Shown piece by piece: positions 34,412-43,286 of a stretch of DNA of 64,000 bases; the first letter of the stretch is position 1, and each line of letters begins with the position of its first letter. The stretch comes from an uncultured Pelagibacteraceae bacterium (GTDB lineage: Bacteria; Pseudomonadota; Alphaproteobacteria; Pelagibacterales; Pelagibacteraceae). The notes under the pieces are model-generated. The model did not search any database. It saw nothing but the letters and a program-made list of their open reading frames with translations, and was not told the origin of the DNA. Location: NCBI GenBank assembly GCA_902542235.1, contig CACBTT010000008.1, positions 1-64,000 on the forward strand. Direction: 5' to 3'. The position numbers were made by a program, and so were the translations under genes.

Positions 34412-36609
34412 TATCCAAAATTTCCTTGTAATATTCCTGCTGTTTCTTCTCTTCTTCCTAATTTTCTTTTACCTATTATTAATTGCATTAATGTTATTGT
34501 AAATAACATAACAACAATTAATGCAGATGAATAAACAATTGCTAGACCATAATCATTGTTTTCTAATCTTCCTAATATATATGAGACAGCTAAATCATAA
34601 TTAGCACTAACAAGGAATATAACAGCACTAATTGCCGTCATTGCTCTAACAAAACTAAAAACTAAAGAAGCAGTAATTGCAGGTTTAAGCAATGGAAGAA
34701 TTACATTCCTAAATGTTTGAGAACTAGATGCATTCAATGTTGATGATGCTTCATCTAAATGAGGATCTAATTGATTCATTGAAGCTATACCTGCCCTAAC
34801 CCCAACCGGCATATTTCTAAATACAAAAGCGATTACCAAAATAATTCCTGTTCCTGTAAGTTCAAGTGGCGGAACATTAAACGCAAAAACGTAACTCACA
34901 CCAATAACACTTCCAGGTATTGCAAAACTTAACATTGTGCCGAATTCGAAAGCATTTTTTCCCTTAAACTTGTGTCTTGTAAGAAGATATGCTGTTAAAA
35001 TACCTATTGCAGCAGTAGGAAAAGATGAAATTAATGCTATCGCAAAAGTAGTGTTAAAAGAATTCCACGCAGTACCAGTCCACAAAATTCCTCGTTCTTT
35101 AACCCATTCAACACTAAATGCTTCAACATAATGTCTTAACGTAAAACTGTGATCGACACCCCACATCTCTACAAATCCACCAAACATAATCATTATATAA
35201 ATTATAAATGTAAGGAGTGCCCAAGGTAGAACTGTTGAGTAAATTATCCACTTAGTATTATTTGGTAATTCAGGATGAACTCCACTATCACCTTTCCCAG
35301 AAATTGAAATATAAGATTTTTTCCCCAACCATTGGTTCTGAAGATAAAACACTACTAGAACAACAGTTAATAAAATCATTGCTAATATTGCAGCTTTAGT
35401 TTCATCATACTGTGCACCCACAATTGCAAAGAATATTTCTGTAGATAAAACATCATATTCGGCACCTAGCACTAGTGGATTTCCAAAATCAGCTAAGCTT
35501 TCAATAAACCCAAGCAAAAATGCATTTGCAATTCCAGGTCTCATTAAAGGTAATGTAACAGTTTTAAAAACTTGCCATTTTGAAGCTCTCAATGTTTGTG
35601 AAGCCTCTTCCATTGCAGGACTTACACTTTCAACAACTCCTATTAAAACTAAAAAAGCAATAGGTGTAAAAGCAAGAGTTTGTGCAAACCATATTCCTGG
35701 TAAACCATAAATCCATCTCGAGGGCTCAATCTCAAATGCCCATTCAAGAAAAGAACTTACAACTCCCGTTCTACCGAATAATATTATTATTGCTAAACCG
35801 ATTACAAATGGAGGTGTTATGATTGGTAAAACAGATAAAATTCTAATCGTTTTTTTAAATTTAAAACTTGTTCTTGCAATTAATAAAGCAAAACCTAAAC
35901 CCAAAATTGTTGATGAGAAAGCTGTAAGTGTTCCCATAGTAACAGTGTTCCAAAAAACACCACATGCATAATCACTATATAGACAATCAAGACCCCAAAT
36001 TCCTTTATTAAATATTTTGGTTGAAAAATTACTAATTTCATATCCACCTTCTGTGCCTTTAAAGGCAACAGCAAACATTCTAAAAATAGGAAAAAAAACA
36101 AAAGTTGAAACTAGAATAATTATGCTTCCTATACTTCCTACAATAAAATTATCTCCATTCAACCACCCACGCGAGGATAGCCCATGTGTAATATAAAAAA
36201 TAAATGTAGAGCATAAAAGAACTGCGCCAGACCCTACTCCAAATTGATTTTTTACATCGCCAAAAATTGATTGAAAGATTTCAAAATTCCACCCTCTTAT
36301 GCCAATTGAAAACCCCTGAAGAAAAAAATAAAAAATACCAAACAATCCTGAGTACAAGAAAATTTTGGAATAAATAGGATTATTCTGATTTAATTTTAAA
36401 GTTGATAATGGAAAAAATAAAGGAACAATTAAAGGAAGAAGCCAATATTTTTTATTTATAAATACCTGCGGTAATACAGAACCGTAATCTTCTAAAGAAT
36501 ATTCTAAAATCCAGTTTATTGAGAAAAACCCGTCACCTGTTACATACCATGGAAATATTAGGAAACCCAATACTCCGATGAGCATCCAACAGATAACGAG
36601 CCCTCTCAT
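34411..36609 (-). CDS. Fbp/Afu-type ABC importer permease (two fused permease domains)
   Basis: This 732-residue inner-membrane protein is a head-to-tail duplication of binding-protein-dependent permease domains, as in FbpB/AfuB. Each half has an ATPase-contact loop: EEASQTLRASKWQVFKTVTL near residue 340 and DEASSTLNASSSQTFRNVIL near residue 625. About fifteen helices are expected; an N-terminal block of about 200 residues with five to six helices precedes the first domain, longer than in classical FbpB. The stop overlaps the ATPase start. The substrate must be judged from the binding protein. Confidence 0.9.
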   Translation of the reverse strand: MRGLVICWMLIGVLGFLIFPWYVTGDGFFSINWILEYSLEDYGSVLPQVFINKKYWLLPLIVPLFFPLSTLKLNQNNPIYSKIFLYSGLFGIFYFFLQGFSIGIRGWNFEIFQSIFGDVKNQFGVGSGAVLLCSTFIFYITHGLSSRGWLNGDNFIVGSIGSIIILVSTFVFFPIFRMFAVAFKGTEGGYEISNFSTKIFNKGIWGLDCLYSDYACGVFWNTVTMGTLTAFSSTILGLGFALLIARTSFKFKKTIRILSVLPIITPPFVIGLAIIILFGRTGVVSSFLEWAFEIEPSRWIYGLPGIWFAQTLAFTPIAFLVLIGVVESVSPAMEEASQTLRASKWQVFKTVTLPLMRPGIANAFLLGFIESLADFGNPLVLGAEYDVLSTEIFFAIVGAQYDETKAAILAMILLTVVLVVFYLQNQWLGKKSYISISGKGDSGVHPELPNNTKWIIYSTVLPWALLTFIIYIMIMFGGFVEMWGVDHSFTLRHYVEAFSVEWVKERGILWTGTAWNSFNTTFAIALISSFPTAAIGILTAYLLTRHKFKGKNAFEFGTMLSFAIPGSVIGVSYVFAFNVPPLELTGTGIILVIAFVFRNMPVGVRAGIASMNQLDPHLDEASSTLNASSSQTFRNVILPLLKPAITASLVFSFVRAMTAISAVIFLVSANYDLAVSYILGRLENNDYGLAIVYSSALIVVMLFTITLMQLIIGKRKLGRREETAGILQGNFG

Positions 36610-36618
36610 TATAATTCC

Positions 36619-37656
36619 TTATCTAGGAATTACAGAAACATCGTTATCCCATTTGGACAACAAACTCGCTCTAGTACTTTTATCTCCATAAACTTTAAAA
36701 TTATAATCAATTAAGTTTATTGTTGATAAGTCTGGAGCATCAGGATCAGCTTTTGCTTTAGTATTAGATGGCACTTGCAAAGATTTTCCTGAAGTGAAGA
36801 CCATAGTTTGAATAGCAGGACTTAAAGCCCAGTCATAAAACTTTTTAGCTTCCTTCATATTTCTTGCACCTGCAATAATACTCATAGATCCAACTTCATA
36901 ACCAGTTCCTTCAGCTGGAGAGACCGTAACAACAGGCAAACCTTTTTTTGTTTGTTTCACACCATCATGTTGGAAACAAATACCGATTAAGTTTTCACCT
37001 CTACCAGTTGCCTTAATTGGTGCAGAACCAGATTTAGTATATGTATTTATGTTTGCATGAAGTTTTTTCATGTAATCCCAACCTTTATCTTCTCCAAATA
37101 TTTGAAGAATAGTGGCTAAGGTAGTGTAAGCAGTTCCAGATGAGTTTGGATTTGCTACTTGTATTTCGCCTTTATATATTGGTTTTGTTAAATCCATCCA
37201 TGATTTTGGAGCTGGAAGACCTTTTTTTGCTAAAAGATCTTTGTTGTATCCAAAACCTAATGCACCAACATAAATTCCTACTGATTTAAAATCAGCATTT
37301 TTTGCTTGGTTCTGAGCTGCAGGTAATAAATCGTTAAAATGAACAGATTTATATTTCTCAGTTAAATTTTCTTGTGCTGCAGTCAAATGTGGATCACCTG
37401 TTCCCCCAAACCAAACATCTCCTTTTGGATTTGATGCTTCTGCTTTTATTTTTGCAAAAGTTTCACCACTACTTGCTCTTGTCATAGCAACTTTTGTTCC
37501 AGTTTCTTTTTCATAAGCTTGTTCAAGCATTTCACAAACGTCTATTTCAACACTGCAATATAAAGTTAGTTTTGCAGCTGAAGCTTTATTTGTGATACCG
37601 AAAAGTGTTAATGAAAGAACTAGAGCCATAGAAGCTACTTTAAGTATATTTTTCAT
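36619..37656 (-). CDS. Fbp/Afu-type periplasmic solute-binding protein, substrate uncertain
   Basis: This 345-residue secreted protein has a signal peptide (MALVLSLTLFGITNKASAA) and a type II binding-protein fold. KLTLYCSVEIDVCEMLEQAY, GDVWFGGTGDPHLTAAQ and GFGYNKDLLAKKGLPAPKSW are typical of the iron(III)/Afu/phosphonate group. It lacks the adjacent tyrosine pair that holds iron in FbpA-type proteins, so iron is doubtful. The nearby sulfonate genes make an organic anion (phosphonate, sugar phosphate, sulfonate) worth considering. It has a GAGGA ribosome site and heads the three-gene operon, divergent from the ComC-like gene. Confidence 0.87.
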   Translation of the reverse strand: MKNILKVASMALVLSLTLFGITNKASAAKLTLYCSVEIDVCEMLEQAYEKETGTKVAMTRASSGETFAKIKAEASNPKGDVWFGGTGDPHLTAAQENLTEKYKSVHFNDLLPAAQNQAKNADFKSVGIYVGALGFGYNKDLLAKKGLPAPKSWMDLTKPIYKGEIQVANPNSSGTAYTTLATILQIFGEDKGWDYMKKLHANINTYTKSGSAPIKATGRGENLIGICFQHDGVKQTKKGLPVVTVSPAEGTGYEVGSMSIIAGARNMKEAKKFYDWALSPAIQTMVFTSGKSLQVPSNTKAKADPDAPDLSTINLIDYNFKVYGDKSTRASLLSKWDNDVSVIPR

Positions 37657-37806
37657 ATATTCCTCACTTTTTTATTAGTTAATGATAATAAATTATAACG
37701 ACTAATGTTAATCTTTTGTTACTTTAAATTTAAAAATAATTTTAATAAATAAAAAAAATATTCAATTTATAGTTTAATTTTCAAATCAATTATGTTTACA
37801 TAAATT

Positions 37807-38811
37807 ATGAATGAAAAAGAGCTTAAAAATTTAATAATTAAAATTTTTACTAATTTTAAATTAAGTAGAAAACACTCTATAGTTTGCGCAAATGCAATTA
37901 TGAATGCAGAGCTTGTAGGTGCGCCTTCACATGGATTGTCTCGTTTAAAAATGTATTGTGAAAGAATCTCAAAAAAAGTCATTAATCCGAGACCTAAAAT
38001 AACTATAAAAAATATATCAAAATCTATATCAATAATTGATGCTGATAATTCTATTGGTTTTGTTGCAGCAGATGAGGCTATTAAAAAAACTATTCAAAAT
38101 GCAAAAAAAACAGGGATTGGGTTAGTTGCTGTAAAAAACAGCGGACATTACGGTCTATCTGGATACTACGTCGAGCAAGCGGTTAAAAAAAATTTAATAA
38201 CATTCGCATTTACAAATGCTCCTCCAGCTATTGCGCCTTTCGGTGGAAGAAAATCAGTCTTTGGAACTAATCCAATATGTTTTGGAACTCAAACAAATAG
38301 TAAGGTTCCATTTATACTGGATACATCAATGTCAATGATTAATAGAGGTAAAATTAGGATTGCAGAAAAGTTAGGAAAAAAAATACCATATGGAGTTGCT
38401 TTAAATAAATTTGGTAAACCAACTACAAATGCAAAAGAAGCTCTTGCTGGGGTACAACTTCCAATAGCTGGATTTAGAGGATCTGGATTAGCCTGGATGG
38501 TAGATATTTTAGCTGGAGTATTTGTTGGAAGTAATCATGGTGGCAAAGTAAAAGACCCATTTGATGATTTCTCTGGGCCACAAAATATCGGTCACTTATT
38601 TTTAGCATTTAAAGACAATCTATTTGTTAAAGATTATAAAAAAGAGATAAAAAAAAATATCAAAAGAATAAAAAAAATACCTAATTTAAAAGGACAAAAA
38701 ATCTTTTATCCTGGCGAGCAAAAGTTTTTAAGAACAAAAACAAACTCTGAAAAATTTATAAAAATTCCAAAAAATATTAAAAAGGATTTAGATATTCTCT
38801 TAGCTAATTAA
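37807..38811 (+). CDS. Malate/L-lactate/sulfolactate dehydrogenase family (ComC-like)
   Basis: This 334-residue NAD(P)-dependent 2-hydroxyacid dehydrogenase belongs to the Ldh2/MDH2 family. Landmarks are AELVGAPSHGLSRLKMYCER (residues about 37-56), VAVKNSGHYGLSGYYVEQA with the catalytic histidine (about 107-125), FGGRKSVFGTNPICFG and GFRGSGLAWMVDILAGVFVG. ComC, the (R)-sulfolactate dehydrogenase of methanogens and sulfonate degraders, is in this family. Proximity to hpsN- and suyAB-like genes makes a sulfolactate role attractive. Malate, lactate, ureidoglycolate or other hydroxyacids remain possible, and no partner SlcC gene lies in the window. Confidence 0.82.
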   Translation: MNEKELKNLIIKIFTNFKLSRKHSIVCANAIMNAELVGAPSHGLSRLKMYCERISKKVINPRPKITIKNISKSISIIDADNSIGFVAADEAIKKTIQNAKKTGIGLVAVKNSGHYGLSGYYVEQAVKKNLITFAFTNAPPAIAPFGGRKSVFGTNPICFGTQTNSKVPFILDTSMSMINRGKIRIAEKLGKKIPYGVALNKFGKPTTNAKEALAGVQLPIAGFRGSGLAWMVDILAGVFVGSNHGGKVKDPFDDFSGPQNIGHLFLAFKDNLFVKDYKKEIKKNIKRIKKIPNLKGQKIFYPGEQKFLRTKTNSEKFIKIPKNIKKDLDILLAN

Positions 38812-39014
38812 CCTGCAAGATAACCTAATATTCCAATAGATAAACAGACTGAAAGTATTATTATTTTTGACTGAAGTGCCTCTTTTTTCTTTTCAGTGAT
38901 TACTCGTTTCTTTAGAACATCTATATTTACTTTACGAGGGGACATTCGAATTACTCTCGGTTTTTTTTCAGGTATTTCAATATTAGATGTTCTGTTTAAG
39001 CTTTCAGTACTCAT
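38808..39014 (-). CDS. Small membrane-anchored protein of unknown function (68 residues)
   Basis: The protein has a basic, soluble N-terminal part of about 48 residues with PEKKPRVIRMSPRKVNIDVL and a single C-terminal hydrophobic helix (IIILSVCLSIGILGYLAG) of tail-anchored type. It overlaps the ComC-like gene tail-to-tail by four bases and lies divergent from the duplicated-domain regulator. No family is recognised. The design and the absence of other frames make it a believable gene. Confidence 0.6.
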   Translation of the reverse strand: MSTESLNRTSNIEIPEKKPRVIRMSPRKVNIDVLKKRVITEKKKEALQSKIIILSVCLSIGILGYLAG

Positions 39015-39058
39015 TAAATTATTAAATCATATAGTAAAAAAATTTTACAGAATTTAAC

Positions 39059-39105
39059 TGTTCAAAATGGGTTGACTCAAGTTTTAAAATTGTTCAAATT
39101 GGGTT
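39059..39105 (+). promoter_or_regulatory. Direct repeat, candidate operator upstream of the duplicated wHTH regulator
   Basis: TGTTCAAAATGGGTT (39059-39073) and TGTTCAAATTGGGTT (39091-39105) differ at one base. They are 32 bases apart start to start, about three helical turns, and the second ends 10 bases before the ATG. A protein with two wHTH domains is encoded directly downstream, so self-control through two equal half-sites is plausible. Confidence 0.5.
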
Positions 39106-39115
39106 TTGATACATT

Positions 39116-40078
39116 ATGAAGCAGCTACCAAGTGTAAATTCCGAACTAGATGATGAGCTGATCGATAAAATTTTCAAAAATCATTTTGATATTTTAAGTC
39201 CTTTTTTTTTAAAACTTATGTCTGAATGGACAATCGGTGCTTATAAAGTGTTCAAAGATATAGATACTTACACAATTCTAATTTATTTGATTAGTAAGCA
39301 GTTTGATTTTTACAGACGAAATAATTTAAATATTACTTTCAATAATTTTTATAAGGATAAAACATTAGAGATTGAGAAAATTAACCTTATAAGAATATCA
39401 AAGGATCTTCAAATACCAAAAGAAAGTGTCAGAAGAAAAGTTATATCCCTAGAAAAAAAAGGAATAATTAAAAAAAAAGGCAAGAAGATTACAATAGATA
39501 GAAGTGCTTACAATTCAACACAGCCAAATGATACATTAAAAAATATATGCACACTTTTATCTGTTTTTAGTCAAATTCTAAAAGAAAAAAAAGTTATAAA
39601 AAACGAAATGTCGAGTAATGAAATTAATAACTTAATAAAACATAATTTCTCATTTTGCTGGTATCAATTTTATAAATTTTTATTCCCTTACTGCTTAAGG
39701 TGGAAAAATTATTTTGGTGATATGGAAATATTTACTATTTTGGCAACTATAATTTTGAATAATAATTCAAAAATTGGAAGGCAACTTAAAGGAGTTGATA
39801 GTTATTTAGATAAATGGAGAGATAAAATTATTAATAAAAAAATAAAAGGAATTAATGCAATGTCTATTTCTGAAATAACAGGAATACCAAGACCAACAGT
39901 AGTAAGAAAAATCAAGAAATTAACAAAAAATAAATTTATATCTTTAGACAAAAATAAATTGATAAATTTTGATGTCAGTAAACAAAATTTTAAAGATATG
40001 TCGATAATCCAAGATGAAAATTTAAAATCAATAAATGTTTTTATAAAAAGAACCTATAATCAAATAAATCTTAATTAG
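39116..40078 (+). CDS. Putative transcriptional regulator with an internally duplicated winged-helix domain
   Basis: This 320-residue protein appears to be two copies of one unit. Each unit has a helical region (FFLKLMSEWTIGAYKVFKDI near 33 and FYKFLFPYCLRWKNYFGDM near 185) followed by a winged helix-turn-helix. The recognition parts are IPKESVRRKVISLEKKGII (about 101-119) and IPRPTVVRKIKKLTKNKFI (about 258-276). It is rich in lysine and isoleucine and has no ligand-binding domain that I recognise. It lies next to sulfonate-type genes and the BASS transporter, which it overlaps tail-to-tail by eight bases. The targets are unknown. Confidence 0.75.
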   Translation: MKQLPSVNSELDDELIDKIFKNHFDILSPFFLKLMSEWTIGAYKVFKDIDTYTILIYLISKQFDFYRRNNLNITFNNFYKDKTLEIEKINLIRISKDLQIPKESVRRKVISLEKKGIIKKKGKKITIDRSAYNSTQPNDTLKNICTLLSVFSQILKEKKVIKNEMSSNEINNLIKHNFSFCWYQFYKFLFPYCLRWKNYFGDMEIFTILATIILNNNSKIGRQLKGVDSYLDKWRDKIINKKIKGINAMSISEITGIPRPTVVRKIKKLTKNKFISLDKNKLINFDVSKQNFKDMSIIQDENLKSINVFIKRTYNQINLN

Positions 40079-40919
40079 AATTTTTAAGAATATATATAAA
40101 TATAAATCCAGTTATATACATTATTAATGCATAAGCAGCTGTGGGAACCATGTAAGCGACATCATTGAAAATTTGTGTTGCAACAAATACAGCTAAAGTT
40201 CCATTTTGTAATCCACATTCTAAAGAAATACATTTTCTCTGTGGTATTCCAGTTGCAAAACCTTTTGCAATGTAAAATGCCAAAGTCATCATGACAACGT
40301 TTAATATTAAAACAGCTAAACCCGCTTGACCTAAGTATGATATTATATTTTCTCTTTCCTCAATCCATATTGCTGCAAATACAACAATAAACAAAATACC
40401 TGTAATTCTATTTACAATATTAATATTAGAAGAAATAAAGTTTTCAGCAAATCTTCTAATTATCATTCCTAGAATTACTGGCACAGTTACAACTAGTGCC
40501 ATTTTAAGAGCAATACCAGTCATCGTAATATCTGAGGATAAATCAGTTACACCTAATAATTTTGCTGAAGAAAAAACAATAAATGGAACAGAAAAAATAC
40601 TAATTAAACTACCTACTGCTGTTAACGAAATAGATAATGCAACATCTCCATTTGCAAATTTTGTTAAGACATTTGATGTTACTCCTCCAGGAGCAGCAGC
40701 AATAATCATTAATCCTAAAGCTAATTCAACTGGTAATCTTAATATTAAAAGTAAAATATAAGCGACGATTGGGAGAAGGATTAATTGACAAATTATTCCG
40801 ACTGTAAAATCTTTTGGATTATTTATAACTCTTAAAAAATCTCTAGTTGATAAGCCCAATCCCAGACCTAACATTATAAGTGCTAACGCTATAGGTGCAA
40901 TTTTTGTAACTATCTCCAT
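40071..40919 (-). CDS. Bile acid:sodium symporter family (BASS) transporter
   Basis: This 282-residue inner-membrane protein has about nine to ten helices. LIMLGLGLGLSTRDFLRVI (residues about 16-34), IIAAAPGGVTSNVLTKFANG (about 72-91) and SLECGLQNGTLAVFVATQIF (about 230-249) are the conserved family segments, including the sodium-site EXXXQN-like motif. Bacterial BASS proteins carry organic anions, including pyruvate, pantoate and sulfur compounds. The neighbouring phosphotransacetylase and HpsN-like genes suggest an organic acid or sulfonate, but this is not shown by the sequence. Confidence 0.87.
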   Translation of the reverse strand: MEIVTKIAPIALALIMLGLGLGLSTRDFLRVINNPKDFTVGIICQLILLPIVAYILLLILRLPVELALGLMIIAAAPGGVTSNVLTKFANGDVALSISLTAVGSLISIFSVPFIVFSSAKLLGVTDLSSDITMTGIALKMALVVTVPVILGMIIRRFAENFISSNINIVNRITGILFIVVFAAIWIEERENIISYLGQAGLAVLILNVVMMTLAFYIAKGFATGIPQRKCISLECGLQNGTLAVFVATQIFNDVAYMVPTAAYALIMYITGFIFIYILKNSN

Positions 40920-41003
40920 CGTTTATTCAATTTTAAACTATTTTTATATCGAACGTAATAAAAAATATTGATATTTAGAACCATAACAAATATTTAAACT
41001 CAT

Positions 41004-41915
41004 ATGTTATCTGATAAATCTACAGTTTGCCCTGTTAATCTACTTAATATAGCCCATCAAAAAAGGGGTGTTAAAGCAGCCATTGTAAATGCAGGCAAAA
41101 AATTACCAATGATGTCGGTAATGGATGCTGTCTCTGAAAAATTGATCACCCCAATATTAATAGGTGATAAACAAAAAATACAAGAATGCGCAGATGAGCT
41201 TAAATTTGATATATCAAATTTTGAAATAATTAATGAGCCAGTTGAAAATAATACAGCAGGTATTGCAACAAAACTTGCATCGAAAGATAAAGTAAAAATT
41301 ATTGTGAAAGGACATATTCATACTGATATATTGATGAAAGAAGTTCTTAAAAGAGAATATAAATTAATTGGAAAAACAAGACTAAGTCATATTTGGCATA
41401 TGACATTACAAAAAGATGATAAACCATTAATCATAACCGATGGAGCGTTGAATGTTTCTCCTAACCTAAAAACTAAAATGCATATTTTAAGAAATGTTAT
41501 AGATTTTAGTCATAGAATTAATATTCCAAGACCAAAGATTTCCGTCCTTTCAGCGACAGAAGAAGTTATTGATAGTGTACAGAGTTCGGTTGAAGCTAAA
41601 GAATTAACTGAATTGGCAAGTAAAGAAAATTTTAATGCTGATATTTTTGGGCCCTTAGCATTTGACAATAGTATTTCAAAAAAATCTGCTTCTATTAAGG
41701 GAATTGAGAACATAGTTGCTGGAGAAGCTGATGTATTGTTAGTTCCAAATGTTGAAACTGGAAATGCGCTTGTAAAAATGATGATTTATTTTATGGGAGC
41801 ATGTGCAGCAGGCGTAGTTGTTGGAGGTAAAGTACCTGTTGTTATAACAAGTAGATCAGATGATGCGACAGCAAGACTTGCTTCAATAGCTGCAGCTGTT
41901 GTTGCTTTAGATTAA
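41004..41915 (+). CDS. pta: Phosphate acetyltransferase (short Pta / phosphate butyryltransferase family)
   Basis: This 303-residue enzyme exchanges acetyl groups between acetyl phosphate and CoA. C-terminal segments are typical: DIFGPLAFDNSISKKSA, GEADVLLVPNVETGNALVKM and AAGVVVGGKVPVVITSRSDD. In xsc-containing bacteria Pta turns the acetyl phosphate released by Xsc into acetyl-CoA; this short form lacks the long N-terminal domain of E. coli Pta. It starts 60 bp before hpsN on the same strand. A phosphate butyryltransferase role is the alternative within the family. Confidence 0.87.
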   Translation: MLSDKSTVCPVNLLNIAHQKRGVKAAIVNAGKKLPMMSVMDAVSEKLITPILIGDKQKIQECADELKFDISNFEIINEPVENNTAGIATKLASKDKVKIIVKGHIHTDILMKEVLKREYKLIGKTRLSHIWHMTLQKDDKPLIITDGALNVSPNLKTKMHILRNVIDFSHRINIPRPKISVLSATEEVIDSVQSSVEAKELTELASKENFNADIFGPLAFDNSISKKSASIKGIENIVAGEADVLLVPNVETGNALVKMMIYFMGACAAGVVVGGKVPVVITSRSDDATARLASIAAAVVALD

Positions 41916-41974
41916 ACTTCTGTTGAATAAACATCTTTTATAATTTAAACATTTATAAAATTAGAGGAAAGATA

Positions 41975-43261
41975 ATGGCAATTACTTATATAAAAAAAGC
42001 TGAAAAAACTGCATTTACAGGTGAAGATGAAACAAGAACTAAAGTAAGTTCAATTTTAAAAGATTTAGAAAAAACAAAGGACCAAGGGGTTAAAGATATT
42101 TTAAAAAAATTTGATAATTATGAAGGTGATATAATTGTTAGCAAAGAAAAAATTGAAGAAATAAACAAAAATTTAGATCAAAAAATTAAAGATGATATTC
42201 AGTTTTCTCATGAAAGAGTAAGAAAGTTTGCAGAACATCAACTAGAAAATCTTGGAAAAGACTCAGAAGTAGAATTATCACCTGGTTTAATAGCAGGACA
42301 AAAATTAATACCTGTTAATACCGTTGGGTGTTACGTTCCTGGTGGAAGATATAACAATATCGCCTCTGCTATAATGAGTGTAACGACTGCAAAAGTTGCA
42401 GGAGTAAAGAATGTAATTGCAACAAGTCCACCAAAAGATTCAAATGGTGCAAACCCAATTATAATTTATACAGCTAACCTTTGTGGTGCGGATGTAATTA
42501 TGAACATTGGTGGTATAGGGGCAATTGGTGCGCTTGCATATGGTTGCTTTGGTAATCCAGAAGTAGATATGATTGTTGGACCTGGAAATAAATTTGTAGC
42601 AGAGTCTAAAAGAATTTTATTTGGAAAAGTTGGAATTGATTTGTTTGCTGGACCGACAGAAATAGGCATAATTGCTGATCATACAGCTGATAAAGAAATA
42701 ATTGCTTATGATTTAGTTGGGCAGGCTGAACATGGTCCTGACTCTCCTGCTTGGTTATACACGACAGATAAACCTTTATGTGATTATGTGATGAAAAGAG
42801 TTCCAGAAATTATTCAAGAACTACCTGAACACAACAGAAATAATGCTGATGCTGCATGGAGAGATTATGGAGAAGTAATTATGTGTGATACTAAAGAGGA
42901 AATGTTAAAAGTTAGTGATGAATATGCTCCCGAACATTTAGAGGTTCAGGCTGAAAACTTAGACTGGTATTTAAAAAATTTAAAAAATTATGGTTCGTTA
43001 TTTTTAGGTGAGGAAACAACAGTTGCATATGGTGACAAATGTTCTGGACCAAATCATATTTTACCAACAAAGGGAGCGGGAAAATATACTGGCGGCTTAT
43101 ACGTTGGAAAATTTATAAAAACAGTTACTTACCAAAAAATGAATAAAGAATCTAATAAAGAGGTCGGTGCTGCTGCAGCTCGAATTTCTAGGTACGAGGG
43201 TATGGAAGCTCATGCTAGAACTGGTGATGTTAGACTTAGAAAATATGGTTTTTCAAACTAA
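41975..43261 (+). CDS. hpsN: Histidinol-dehydrogenase-family enzyme, probable sulfopropanediol 3-dehydrogenase (HpsN)
   Basis: This 428-residue zinc enzyme of the HisD family has all catalytic positions: VGQAEHGPDSPAW with the Gln-X-X-His zinc pair (near residue 250), YAPEHLEV with the Glu-His acid/base pair, YGDKCSGPNHILPT with the zinc aspartate and EGMEAHARTGD with the last histidine. HpsN oxidises dihydroxypropanesulfonate in two steps to (R)-sulfolactate, the substrate of SuyAB found at the start of the window. No other his genes are nearby, and pta precedes it. A GAGGAAAG ribosome site is present. True HisD or another amino-alcohol dehydrogenase is less likely. Confidence 0.78.
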   Translation: MAITYIKKAEKTAFTGEDETRTKVSSILKDLEKTKDQGVKDILKKFDNYEGDIIVSKEKIEEINKNLDQKIKDDIQFSHERVRKFAEHQLENLGKDSEVELSPGLIAGQKLIPVNTVGCYVPGGRYNNIASAIMSVTTAKVAGVKNVIATSPPKDSNGANPIIIYTANLCGADVIMNIGGIGAIGALAYGCFGNPEVDMIVGPGNKFVAESKRILFGKVGIDLFAGPTEIGIIADHTADKEIIAYDLVGQAEHGPDSPAWLYTTDKPLCDYVMKRVPEIIQELPEHNRNNADAAWRDYGEVIMCDTKEEMLKVSDEYAPEHLEVQAENLDWYLKNLKNYGSLFLGEETTVAYGDKCSGPNHILPTKGAGKYTGGLYVGKFIKTVTYQKMNKESNKEVGAAAARISRYEGMEAHARTGDVRLRKYGFSN

Positions 43262-43286
43262 AAGAATGATGTAGTCTTTCCTCTAT

